Source of the DNA: Zizania palustris
Taxonomy: Eukaryota; Streptophyta; Magnoliopsida; Poales; Poaceae
Length of the DNA stretch: 64,000 nt
Assembly: GCA_019279435.1 (NCBI GenBank)
Contig: JAAALK010000286.1
Location: 20,169,931-20,233,930, forward strand
Direction: 5' to 3'
A program made the translations under genes and the position numbers. Positions 46,491-57,224 of this stretch are shown piece after piece; the stretch's first letter is position 1, and the number at the start of each line of letters is the position of its first letter. A model generated the notes under the pieces. The model did no database searches, was not told the origin of the DNA, and was given only the letters and a program-made list of their open reading frames with translations.

Positions 46491-46982
46491 TGTTGGAACG
46501 ACGGATCGGACCAGCAGGTTTTCTTAGTGGAAGTGAGTGCGATGTATTCAATGCTTCTTGAGCCTGTCGTTACAACTACAGTTGGTGGGTATTTATAAGG
46601 CGCCCCGTCTAGAGGGCAAAGCGCCTATGGTCCGCCAATGGCTACACGATCAACGGCTGGTCAACAGTAACGACAAAATGGACTATACATAGTACAGACA
46701 AGAAGATTCGACTCTGACGGCGTATCAACCATGTCGGGCGCTGCTTGTGCTGCCCGACACGGTTCACAGGACCGTGATCCTGTCCCCCCGTGTACTTGTC
46801 CAGTCCTTTTCCCGCCACATTCCCTTTGGGTCCGCTACTGCGGGCCGAGGGAGGGCCCCCGGCAATCTTCTCCCGGAGGGTGGCATCCGGCGTCCTGCTC
46901 CCGGAGGGTGGCCTCCGGTGCTAGGCCTCGGACCCCCTGGTTGTGGGCCCCCCTTCAGCCGTCGGGATTATCTCCCCCAACA
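46491..46982 (-). repeat. 5' LTR of Tat element B
   Basis: 492 bp, TGTTGGAACG...CCCCCAACA in plus-strand view. Minus-strand TATA box near 46591-46598. Differs from the left LTR by two minisatellite units and many point changes. Confidence 0.92.
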
Positions 46983-47147
46983 GAGGGTGAAGTGGCCAAA
47001 CATCCAACTTTATATGATTGGACCGGAAGAACAAAAAGGCAAGAACAACAAATAGCTAAAAATTTTGAAGCTGATGAGAAGCAAAGGAAAAAGATGCATG
47101 AGCATGAGCATGTATTTGTGAAACAATGGTTAATTTTAAAATTTTGA
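46983..47147 (+). pseudogene. CACTA Ulp1-like gene, end of the last exon
   Basis: Continuation of the gene cut at 26003. It begins with the repeated target site GAGGG and reads EVAKHPTLYDWTGRTKRQEQ and onward to the stop at 47145-47147. The basic, Lys/Glu/His-rich tail has no recognised motif. This is the piece that shows element B landed in an exon. Confidence 0.65.
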
Positions 47148-47380
47148 TAGATGTAAACTTTTTAAACTTGATGTGTGATGAAATGTAAACTTTGTAAATT
47201 TGTAAATTGATTAGATCGGTTGTCGTTGTGTTGATGTGTTGCTGTTGTGGATGTGTATGTGGATATGTGGATGTTTTGCTGCTGTGTATGTGGATGGCTG
47301 TGTGAAGCATATAATTTCTGTGTTTTGGTTTGTGGAACTGTGAATTATGGATAATAGCATTTTGTGTTATGGGTTATACA
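47148..47380 (+). other. 3' flank of the CACTA third gene
   Basis: No gene. G/T-rich, with TGTGGATG-type wording around 47245-47300; probably the 3' UTR. Confidence 0.45.
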
Positions 47381-47657
47381 CAGCAGTGGCGGGCAGATGA
47401 GGTCAGCTCGCCCGCCACCGCTGTGTCAACAACAGTGGCGGGGGCGCTGACCTCATCTGCCCGCCACTACTGTTATCAATAGTAGTGGCGGGCAGATGAG
47501 GTCAGCGCGCCCGCCACTGCTGTTGACATAGCGGTGGCGGGCACTTTGCCCGCCACTGCTAACAAGGGATAGCAGTGGCATTAGAGTAGTGGCGGACTGG
47601 ATGCCCGCCACTACAGGTTGGTTTTTCCTGCCGCTACAGTGTCGCTTTGTAGTAGTG
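47381..47657. repeat. Right subterminal repeat array and terminal inverted repeat of the CACTA element
   Basis: GCAGTGGCGGGC and CCCGCCACTGC alternate, with the pattern GATGAGGTCAGC between them where the internal arrays have TGACGTCA. It ends CTTTGTAGTAGTG at 47657, followed by the target duplication GAC. Confidence 0.9.
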
Positions 47658-47720
47658 GACATTGATCCAAGTAGAATCAAGAAGTGCATTACTAACATCT
47701 AAGGGCTCAAAAGAAGCAAC
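47658..47720 (-). mobile_element. Continuation of the minus-strand copia element
   Basis: Minus-strand reading VASFEPLDVSNALLDSTWIN joins to the RT text ending at 10937. The second copia element has VASFEPRDVSHALSDSNWIN. It stops at 47720, where an LTR-like fragment starts. Confidence 0.8.
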
Positions 47721-47836
47721 TGTTGGGGGAAAATACTTCATCCTCAGAGCCATTGTTGTAACAAGACAAAGACAGATGATTGAATCAAAGGTTTCTAGTA
47801 TATAACTCCGGGAATACAGTGGATCAAGTTCGAAGT
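47721..47836 (+). repeat. LTR-like fragment at a junction of two copia elements
   Basis: Starts TGTTGGGGGAAAATAC, like the LTR of A, with loose resemblance further on (TTCATCCTCAGAGCCATTG; AAGTTCGAAGTATG). About 116 bp; no other end. It could be a truncated, diverged Tat LTR. How it came to join the two copia pieces is unknown. Confidence 0.4.
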
Positions 47837-50800
47837 ATGGAGGCAATCTCTAGTTCAGAGCTAGCTGATTCTCAAAATGAAATTTTTTACCTTCGTTCTA
47901 TCCTGAGTTGGATCAGTGGTAGAGAGCCACAGCTCGGCATGATAATCCAGCAGTTTAAGAGGCAGGATGGGTTTGGGGTAGGTTACACCTACACCAAGGC
48001 TGACTTTGAGAGTGCTATTAGCTAGGCAGTGGAGTTGAGTAAAATGACTCCTGAGGAGAGATACCCCAAGACTCACTCCACTGAGTCTTCCCAGGCTAGT
48101 CAGCCCAAGGATGGAGTGATCCATGAATAGCCTAAAGCTCCACCCAAGAAGCCCATCTGGGTTCCAAACCCCAAACACCTCCACACTTCTCTTGACTCTC
48201 TTCCTAGACCCTCTCAACCCAAGAAGACTACACCAAACACCACTAAGCCCAAGAACCCCATGCCTCAACCACATCCCAATAAGCCCACCTACCATTGTGA
48301 GTATTGTCAGAGAGACGGGCATCTTGCGGAGTTTTTCTTCAGGAGGAAGCAGGTTGAGAGAGCAAAGAGAGCTCGTGGTGGTCAGGAGCAGTTCTATCAG
48401 CAGGGTGGTAGACTGCGTGTTCCTCGACGCGGGGAGAGGCTGGAGGCCAGACCGCGTCATGTAGGTGGTGGTAGAGGAGACAGCTTTCATGCCCATGATC
48501 CAGATGGTGGTGTCCATTCTAGCAGAGCTCCAGGCCGTTTTGGCTACGGTCCTGGATCTCGTGGCAAAGGCTTTAGGCAGAACCAAGAACCGCGCTTTGA
48601 GCCGCATTTTGGTCCAAACTCTTCTGATGGTTTTTGCTTTCTGTCTTTTCAGCAGATGGCTCGACACTGGTTTAGTTATTTTACTAAACCTGGTGCCGGA
48701 CCATTTGCTCCCCCTTACAACCACTTATTGTGCAGGATCGGGGACTGGAGGATGTTTGGATCATGGACTCAGGATTCTCTCGCCACATGACGGGACATCG
48801 CAGATGGTTCTCCAGTCTCACTCTCCCGATCTCCAAAGAGTACATCACCTTTGGGAACAGTGGTCAAGGAAAGGTAAGTGGTATTGGCTCAATTCGCATT
48901 TCAGACCATTTCTCTTTGAAGAATGTTGCCTTGGTTGGAAATTTGAACTTTAATTTGATTTCTGTTTCGCAACTTCTTGAGGATGGTTTGGAGGTTCATT
49001 TTAAGAAGGGCAGTTCTTCTGTAACTGATTCTAGAGGGTCTTTGATTTGCTCGATCTTACCTTTTGGTAAGGTTTTTCGGATTGACTTCTCTAGTTCTTT
49101 TGGCCCTTCTTGTTTTTTGATTGCTGGATCTTCTTTTGAGCTCTGGAAGTGGCATAGTAGGTTAGGTCATTTGAGTTTTGATCTGCTAGTCAGGTTAAGC
49201 TCTATGGACCTCTTCCGAGGATTGCCCAAGCTTAAAATGGAGAAAGATCTAGTTTGTCATCCCTATCATCATGGGAAAATGGTTGCTGCGTCTCACTCAC
49301 CTGTGACTCAGGTGATGACTTCGTATCCGGGCGAGCTGTTACACATGGACACTGTCGGTCCAGCTCGGGTATGCTCAGTCGGTGGGAAGTGGTACGCGCT
49401 TGTGATTGTTGACAATTTTCTTGATTTTCGTGGGTTTTCTTCTTGGAGTCTAAGGATGAGACTTTTCATTTTGTTCATGACTTGATTTTGAAGCTGAAGA
49501 ATGAGAACAATGGTCGGATGCGAGCAATTCGCTCCGACAATGGCTCTGAGTTGAAGAACTCTGAGTTCGTCAGCTTCTGTAGTGATCAGGGTCTTGACCA
49601 TTAGTTTTCTGCTCCTTACACTCGCCCACAGAATGGCGTTGTGGAACGAAAGAACCGCACTCTAGTCGAGATGGCCAGGACGATGCTCGATGAGCATAGG
49701 ACTCCTAGGTGCTTTTGGGCTGAAGCCATGAACACGGCTTGCTATCTTGCCAACCGCATGTTTCTTAGAGCTTACCTAGGTAAGACCTCATACGAGTTGT
49801 GGTTTGGCAGACAGCCCAAGGTAAGCCACTTGCGAGCGTTTGGCTGCAAGTACTTTGTGCTCAAGAAGGGAGGGCATTTGGACAAATTTGAGTCTCATTG
49901 CTGGGATGGAGTTTTTCTTGGCTATGCTTTGCATTCTCGAGGTTTTCGTGTTTGGAACCTCGACTCCCAGCAGCTTGTCGAGACTTGTGAGGTTTCTTTC
50001 AATGAGTCCTTGCCTTCTTTGACCCCTTCTTTTGAGCCTTCTGATGGTGAGCTTGGAGAGTCCATCTTCGAGGAAGATGAGGACACTCCAGCTGTTGATG
50101 AGGGTAGGCCTTCTGCACCTCCTGCAGAGCCCACACCTTCTAAGACTTCAACTGAGGATGAGGGCGGACCTCTGATCACTTCTTCCACTTCGATCGAGCC
50201 CCCTCAGTCAAGTATAGCGGTGCCAGCTGTTGACTCCGGTGAGGTGACTTCAGATCACCAGGGATCCCGAGCAGTTCAGCGTGATCACCCCTCAGAGCTC
50301 ATCATCGGTGATTTGACTGAGAGAACTTTGCGTTCGTCTATTGACTCTCTTGTTGTGTTTGCTGAATCTGCTTTTGTTGCATCTTTTGAGCCCAGAGACG
50401 TTTCTCATGCTCTTTCTGATTCTAATTGGATTAATGCCATGCAAGAAGAGCTTGAGAATTTTGTCCGCAATCGGGCTTGGACACTAGTCGAGCTGCCACC
50501 CGGATGCAACCACATAGGCACCAAGTGGGTATTCAAGAACAAACAAGGTGAAGATGGGGTTGTGGTGCGCAACAAAGCTCGATTAGTTGCCTAGGGTTTT
50601 TGCCAGAAGGAGGGTATTGATTTTGAAGAAACTTTCGCCCCTGTTGCCCGTCTTGAGTCCATTCACATTCTCTTAGCTTTTGCCGCATCGAAAGGTTTTA
50701 AGCTTTTTCAAATGGACGTCAAGAGTGCTTTTCCGAACGGGTACATAGAGGAGGAGGTTTATGTTAGGCAGCTGCCGGTTTTGAGAACCCTAAGTTTCCT

Positions 50801-51919
50801 CGACATGTTTTTAAGCTGCAGAAAGCTTTATACGGTCTGAAGCAAGCCCCCAGGGCTTAGTATGACCGGCTAAAGCAGTTTTTGTTGGGGAAGGGATTTG
50901 TGATGGGTTCTGTGGATAAAACTCTTTTCTTGCTCAAAGATGCTTCGGATTTTTTAGTCGCTCAGATTTATGTGGACGATATTATCTTTGGCGGTACTAC
51001 TAATGATCTTGTGTCCAAGTTTTCTGAGCAGATGCACAGTGAGTTTGAGATGAGCCTCATGGGTGAGCTCAAGTACTTCTTCGGGCTCCAGATAAGGCAG
51101 ACCAAGGATGACACCTTCATCCACCAGGGTAAGTACACTCGGGACATGTTGAAAAAAATCGACTTTGGTGGAGAGATGAAGCCTCAGATGACCCCAATGG
51201 GCTCATCTGGGGGCCTGGACAAGGACGAGAATGGTGTCAAGGTCAACGAGAGAGAATTTTGAGGGATGATCGGTTCGTTGCTGTAATTGACGGCGATGAG
51301 GCCAGACATACAGTTCGTCGTGGGATTGTGCGCGCGCTTCTAGTCTTCACCACACGCGTCTCATCGGCAGGCTGTCAAGCGCATCTTCAGGTATCTTACC
51401 TATGCACCTGATCTTGGTCTTTACTATTCAGCATCATCATCTCTTGATTTATCTGGCTTTTCAGACACTGACTTTGGTGGGTGCCGGTTGGATCACAAGT
51501 CGACTTCCGGTACTTGCTAGTTTCTTGGTTCGTCTCTTGTTTCTTGGTATACTCGAAAGCAATCTGGAGTTGCTCTTTCGATCACCGAGGCTGAGTATGT
51601 GGCTGCTGCTAGCTGCTGCTCATAGTTGGTTTGGATGATTTCCACTTTGCGAGATTTTGGGTTGTTCTTTCCTACAAGGGTTCCCTTGTTTTGCGACAGC
51701 ACTAGTGCTATTAGTGTAGGCAAAAACCCTTGTCTCTATTCAAAAACTAAACACATTGATGTGCGCTTTCACTTTTTGCGGGATCAATATGAGAAAGGTT
51801 TCATTGACCTTGTTCATGTTGATACCCATCATCAGTTGGCTGATATCTTCACCAAACCCCTAGATCAGTCTACCTTTGAGCGTTTACGAGGGGATTTGGG
51901 TGTTGTGTATCCTTTTTAG
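47837..51919 (+). pseudogene. gag-pol: Copia gag-pol, many stops and frameshifts
   Basis: Gag: MEAISSSELADSQNEIF at 47837, then a knuckle-like CEYCQRDGHLAEFF near 48295 in which the last Cys is replaced. Protease: WIMDSGFSRHMTG near 48755, with Phe where Cys is usual. GAG-pre-integrase: WKWHSRLGHLSF near 49145. Integrase: MDTVGP, RSDNGSE, NGVVERKNRT between 49345 and 49660. RT: GTKWVFKNK near 50520, YVDDIIFGGT near 50970. RNase H: GFSDTDFGGC near 51460, QLADIFTKPLD near 51835. Stops or shifts include 48023, 48129, 48735, 49480, near 49603, near 50594, 50770-50790, 51260 and 51520-51630. Clearly non-functional. Confidence 0.88.
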
Positions 51920-52515
51920 GATATTTTGCGTTAGTTTTCTTTCTTATTTACTCTTTTCTTGAGTCTTTTTTTTGTGTGATCATATCATACATACTCACAT
52001 AGCACACTTTTGAGATTGCTTCTGTTATATGATTGAACTGCTTTACTTTTTCTAACTAGTACATGCTTTTGAATACTTGTCATTGATCATGCTTTGGTTC
52101 AGTTCACTTGATATGTCTGATATCTGTCATATGCATGGCTTTTATACTTTACAATTGAAAAATGATCACCATTGCTTCTGGTAACTAGCATGTGTAGGCT
52201 GAATGCTCTTGCTGTCTGTTACATACCTTGTAGCTAGTTCTTGAGTTAGATGCAAATATGCGACTTGGACATCTTTATGCTTTTAACATGGAAAATGTGC
52301 TATAAAATGATGATAAATCAGAAAAATGAAAATTCCATGCCTTTTTATGCTTGAGATTGAAAAGATCCAGGTGGGTTTGTTTTGTCACATTGCATTGTTC
52401 TAGACTGCTTACCATAGCACTTTGGTATGAACTAGGACAATGTAGTGTATGCGAAGACCAATGTCTTAAGCTTCTGATGGTCCAGTTCTGACCTAGGCTT
52501 GACTTGGTCGGTTAG
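51920..52515 (+). other. 3' non-coding region of the plus-strand copia element
   Basis: No gene. T-rich. GATCCAGGTGGGTTTGTTTT near 52365 and ACCATAGCACTTTGGTATGA near 52410 match the complement of 9003-9070. Confidence 0.6.
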
Positions 52516-53010
52516 TGTTGGCGTAAAAGATTACGCTAACAGGTTTCTGTAGAAAAGAAACTAACAAACGAAATGTTTGTGAAGCAAACTGTTCTAAACC
52601 TCCGAAAGGATAATAGCTTAGAATAGTTCGAAAGTGTGTATTGAATCACTTGTAATCGGTCCTTATTACAGGATGAAATGGGGGGTATTTATAGGCCTAA
52701 ACATTAAGGAAAAGACCTATTTACCCCTCTATTACAACCGACATTAAGGAAACTATTCGGTTTCCTTAATAGGGCTAAAATGGTAAAAGACTAATCTAAT
52801 AGGATAGAAGATAAGTCTTCCATCTTAGCTGGCAGAAAAGATCCTGAAGGGCTTTGGTTCGAAGACATACTTCGAACCAGTACCTGTCTTCGGGCTTCGA
52901 ACCAGGTTCCGAGCATCTTCGAAGAAGGTCTTCGAACAATCTTCGAACTAGTTGGCTGTCTTCATGCTGCTTTAGCAATAACCCCGAAGATGAGATATTT
53001 TCCCCCAACA
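52516..53010 (-). repeat. 3' LTR of Tat element C
   Basis: 495 bp; plus-strand view TGTTGGCGTAAAAG...TTTCCCCCAACA, the reverse of the LTR of A. Minus-strand TATA box near 52685-52693. Followed by GTAGCCCCTCG, the complement of the polypurine tract. Confidence 0.95.
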
Positions 53011-53489
53011 GTAGCCCCTCGAATACGCTTCTTCGTACGACCTGTAACGTTAGGAGAGCAGTATACGGAAAGAAAAGATAACCAATCATAGGGGTTATTG
53101 ATTTTCGTTTTATCTCCGAAATGCATGAAGACATGAACTTCGAATCAGTCATAAAGTAATTACTGTTCGAACTATCTTAGAACTGACTCAGGAAGTTCGA
53201 AAGTCTTTTTAGACTTAGAAAAAATAGCCGTTAGTTTCTGTTTCTAACGGAAGTTATATGAGGCGTTATTTTCGGAGGAGAATAACAGGCGGGAATGCGA
53301 AAGGGCAGAGCCCAAACGGTAACAAACGGGAAGATTTAGGCTATAAATAAAGAGCCCCAAAACTTACCCGATTACCTTTTCACCGCTTCCTCTCAGTCAA
53401 AGCTTTTTGAGCCCTTTGAGTTCTTGAACCCTAGCCTTCGAGTTCTTGAGCCCTAGTCTCCATTCCCTCAGATCAATCCGGCAATCGCG
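53011..53489 (+). promoter_or_regulatory. Upstream region of the antisense gene of element C
   Basis: No gene. A plus-strand TATA box (CTATAAATAA) lies at 53341-53350, about 140 bp before the ATG at 53490, matching element A. Confidence 0.6.
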
Positions 53490-56400
53490 ATGGTGAAGAC
53501 CAAGGGATCTGCGCCTCCTTCGGCCTTGGCTCGGCAGCAGGCAGCCGCAGCAGCAGCGGCGGCGACATTGGCGGCGGCACCCTCGATGCAGGCGGCAATA
53601 TCCATGGCGGCAGGGGGGAGAAATCCCCAAATCCCCGATGACCAAGGTCTGTGCCCACCATCGACTAAGTACTTGGATCAATCTTTTGAGTTAGGGCCGT
53701 CTACCTGCAAGAGAGAATCTTTGGCAATCACAGCAGGGGGTAAGATTAGCGATGGGGTTATGGTTCGGAGGCCGGGCAAAGAATCAATCCCATCACCAAG
53801 ACCCGGAGAGGTTGTAGTGTTCGAAGCTTTTTTCGAAGCAGGCTTGGGCCTCCCTGCTGTCGATTTCTTGGCCGAAGTTCTTGACCTGTTTCATGTAACC
53901 CTCCCCCAGCTATCTCCGAATGCTGTAGCTAGATTAGCTATCTTTGAGTGGGCGCTGAGAGCCGAAGGCTGTGAGGGGAGGGCTGAAATCTTCGCTGCAC
54001 TGCATAGAGCGACTTGTCAGCCGAAGACCTCCGTAGACTCCGGAGGTGAGAAAGTAGTGGTTGCCTTCGGAAGCATCAATTTCAGGCTTCGAGACGAATA
54101 TGCTCTGCGATTCCCTGCTAAGGCCATCAATGCTAGATGGTACACTGATTGGGTACTGAGGTGGTTTTATGCCGAAGTCGGAACTAGCAGTCCTCTGGCT
54201 GGGCCCCTCAAAGAAATCAGGTTCCGGAAAGAAGCCCTAGTGCAACCTAACGAAGGCCAGCTCGAAGCCCGCATGAACCTGCTTGAAAAAGTTAGCCGAA
54301 GGCTCAGTATGCGAGACTTGGCTGAAGAATTCATCGGTCTTCAAATTCCTCCACTGATGGCCAACTGGCCTATCATCTTCGAAGAAGACTCCGAAGGCGG
54401 CCTTCGCAAAATCAATTATACTTCGAGCCCTGCAGGTAACTTCGAAACCAACATGCATTGTACATATTTACTTCGAAGAAAGACTAACTCGAATTATTTT
54501 TTAGCTTCTTCAGACCCTATTACATCAGAACAAATTGTAAGGGCTTCGGAGAAGATTCTTGGTGCCCCAACTCCGTCCGAGAAAGAATGGCGAGTTAAAT
54601 TAGTCGGGAGTTGGGAGAGATTTAACAGAGTATGGGGAATGTTGAAGTTAACTCCGCCCCCTCTGATGGATTGGGTGCCTCAGGAGAAAGGCCCCAAGAA
54701 AAGAGTAGCTGAAGCCGGAGCTTCAAGTTCAGCGAAAACTCCGGTGAAGAAGGTGGCTCGGAAACCAAAGAATCTCGCACCTTCGGATCCTGCTCCTTCA
54801 AGCTCAAGAACCTCACTTTCTGGTTCTAAAGAGGATGAAGGTATTTTATTAGTGAAATTAATTGATGAAGATGCAGCTCAACGAAGTATTCACATTGAAG
54901 ATACTGCAGGTATTCCGGAGCTTCAAGCCAACATCGAAGAAGTAAGAGCTCCGGACACCCAGGAAGAACAAATCGAAGCCCCTATGGGTGTAGATGAGGC
55001 CGAAGTACCTGCGAACATACCGGAGTCTGGAGATAATGCTGATCAACCAATGACTTCGGTAGTTCAAGAAGATACAACTCAGGACGGAGTTCCTGTGAAC
55101 GAAGGTGGGGTCGAAGTCACTATGGCTTCGATTCCTGAAGAAGTAACGAGGACTCCCCAGGACGATGCTCCTGCAGTCCAAGATTTAACGGCTGATTCGG
55201 ATGAGGACTACACTTTTGATCCTCCGATCAGTCCGGTACTCGATATTCCAGAGAATGTCGAAGGTAAATTTTGCATAATTTTTATCAATTTTTGCAAAAT
55301 TATACAATGTATAATATTTCTGTTTTTGCAGAGCCTCCTGTTGTCGAAGTATCTCACGAAGATACAATTCAAAGACCTTCGACAACTTCGGAGCCACGAC
55401 CGGAGGTTACTCTACCGGGGCCTGGAAGAGGAAAAAGACACATAGAGCCTCCAACTCAAGGATCGACTTCATCTGACTCAACGGATGAAAGTGAATCAAC
55501 TGAGGGGGGGGCCATCTTCAGAAGTTCCAAGGGCCTCGGAAGAACTCTCCGGACCTTCGCTAAGCAGAGCTGATCAGAAGGCTTCAGTAATGCTTCCTCT
55601 CATAACTCCTTTTTTGGAGGAGAAAACCGGACTTGGGACTTTGGTTAAACCTTTGGGTGAAGCCAGTCGCAAAGTCGGGGAAACAGAACTGGTAGCCCGT
55701 TTAAGCAGAGTGAAGGGTTCGGAGCTTAACCTTGCTGTGGAAAGAGCAGCTTATCAGGTATAAAGCATCTTCGAACCAAATAGCAAATTATATATGAATA
55801 ATTTCTTATTTCATTTTTTCTTTTTTCTTAGCAAGCAGTCTTAGCCCGCGCTGCGGCTTTATCGAACGAAAACGAAATTGCTCAACTTCGGGAAGAGAAC
55901 GAAGCTCTTCAAAGAAATTTTAACTTCTCCGAAGGTCGAGTAGCTCAGATGGACAATGTAATATCAGCAGAGCGAAGGGCTAGGCAAAGCTTGGAGGCTA
56001 CAAAGAAAGAGCTCGAAGCAGAAAGAATTGTGCTTCGGGCAGAGATTGAAAGACTGCGGACGGAGGATGCTGCCAAAGGGTCTGAACTTGTAAGGCTACA
56101 AGAAGAAGCTGGCCAACTCCGGACTCAGAAGAATGCTTTGACTACGGAGAATGCTAGAATCTCCGGAGTTTTAGCAGAAACGACTTCGGTCAAGGATGCA
56201 CTTAATGCGGAAAAGCTCAAGTCTGAGAAGGTGGCTTCGGAGGTCATCGAACAGATGCTAGGTGTCTTGGAGTACTTCGGTACTACTGGATCACTACCTT
56301 CGGATGACAATGTAACTCTGCTGCGCCGGCTAAAGAGGATCCAAGGAGCAGCGAAGCAAATGAAGACGGCAGGCATGCGTTATGGAGAACTCTCCGGACA

Positions 56401-57224
56401 AGTGTCTGCCCTTGGAATACTTCGCTACTACGAAGATTTGGGCCGAACAATCACTCCGAGCGCAGAGGGCTCCATTATCTTCGACGACGCGAGACTTTTG
56501 ACTCCTTCCGAAGGCGTAGCTACTGCTTGGCGAGCCTTCCAGACTTCGTGGAGAGCCGAAGGTCGATCTGCGATCAAGGCTTGGATTGATGAAGGCCAAC
56601 GCCAAAAACAAGTTCGGAGCCAAGCTTCGAGCAGTCAGCCTCCTCCGAACCCGCAGGTTTAGGATTTATTTAGGATTTTCTGATTATGTAAAGCTGATGC
56701 TTGTAAATATTTATCAATGAAAGTCTTGTTTGTCATATTTTTAGGCTTTGCCTCTTATGGAAGATATCGAAGTGTTAGAGCTTAACAGCGAACTTCGCTC
56801 ACTGTGGAACACCTTCGAACTTCTAAAGAGTTATAAGCGTCCTCGATTTCTTATTCCTCGAGATGACTCCGGCGTTATTGCGCCCGAAGTAATCAAAGAC
56901 GTATTGTCTTATATCAAAGAGGAAGATAAAGAGATTGACGCAAACACCTCGTCTTCTGAGGACACTAATTGGTCCGAAGACGAAGGTGAAGCCCAAAATA
57001 AAAGATCTGAAAATCTTGGAAGCTGGGAAAGAAGCCCCGAGCGGCTTCGAACTTGGGCCGAGCTTCAACAGGAGCAAAAGGATTTTAGAGCTTCGAAGGG
57101 GAGGAAGAGAGTTAAACGTAAAGTTCTTAGAACTTCCGATGTTGGAACTAGTCGTTCCACCCCTAGCTCTCGGGACCGAAGAGGTCTCCGATTCCTTCTT
57201 GGTATAGATACCAATTTTTCATAA
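53490..57224 (+). pseudogene. Antisense gene of Tat element C, one frameshift
   Basis: Exons by comparison with A: 53490-54435, 54505-55263, 55332-55757, 55832-56656, 56745-57224. Start MVKTKGSAPP. Same order of parts as in A: Ala-rich start, FEAFFEAGLGLPAVDF domain, acidic/Pro-rich middle, coiled coil, PRFLIPRDDSG end. The exons total 3,436 bases, not a multiple of three; the cause is a run of eight G at about 55504-55511 where A has seven. Otherwise the frame is open. The first intron (54436-54504) has no stop, so unspliced translation also continues there. Confidence 0.78.

Larger units (their letters stand above)
26004..46982 (-). mobile_element. Tat-lineage Ty3/gypsy retrotransposon B, about 9.6 kb without insertion A
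   Basis: LTRs at 26004-26551 and 46491-46982 flank the element, with target duplication GAGGG at 25999-26003 and 46983-46987. The primer site next to the right LTR is TCCCCACGGACGGCGCCA (plus-strand view, 46471-46488). Gag-pol is on the minus strand, an antisense gene on the plus strand. Element A and its 5-bp duplication (27885-39294) lie inside. Several stops and frameshifts mean it is dead. The two LTRs differ by a 56-bp length change and numerous point changes, so it is older than A. Confidence 0.93.
10938..47657 (+). mobile_element. CACTA (En/Spm-type) DNA transposon, about 15.7 kb without later insertions
   Basis: The left end is CACTACTACAAAACGCTACT and the right end, read inward, is CACTACTACAAAGCGACACT. 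The 3-bp target duplication GAC is at 10935-10937 and 47658-47660. The copia coding sequence is continuous across the insertion site. It contains a tnp2-type transposase, a small gene, a Transposase_24/Ulp1-like gene and long repeat arrays. Tat element B (26004-46982 plus its 5-bp duplication) is inserted inside, and A inside B. The transposase and third gene are frameshifted, so this copy is probably not autonomous. Confidence 0.93.
47721..52515 (+). mobile_element. Ty1/copia retrotransposon, plus strand, decayed, ends missing
   Basis: Gag (N-terminus missing), protease, integrase, RT and RNase H follow in the copia order. No LTR is present in the window: the 5' end abuts the LTR-like fragment and the 3' end is cut by element C at 52515. 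RT and downstream non-coding text resemble the minus-strand copia element at 9000-10937. Confidence 0.82.
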
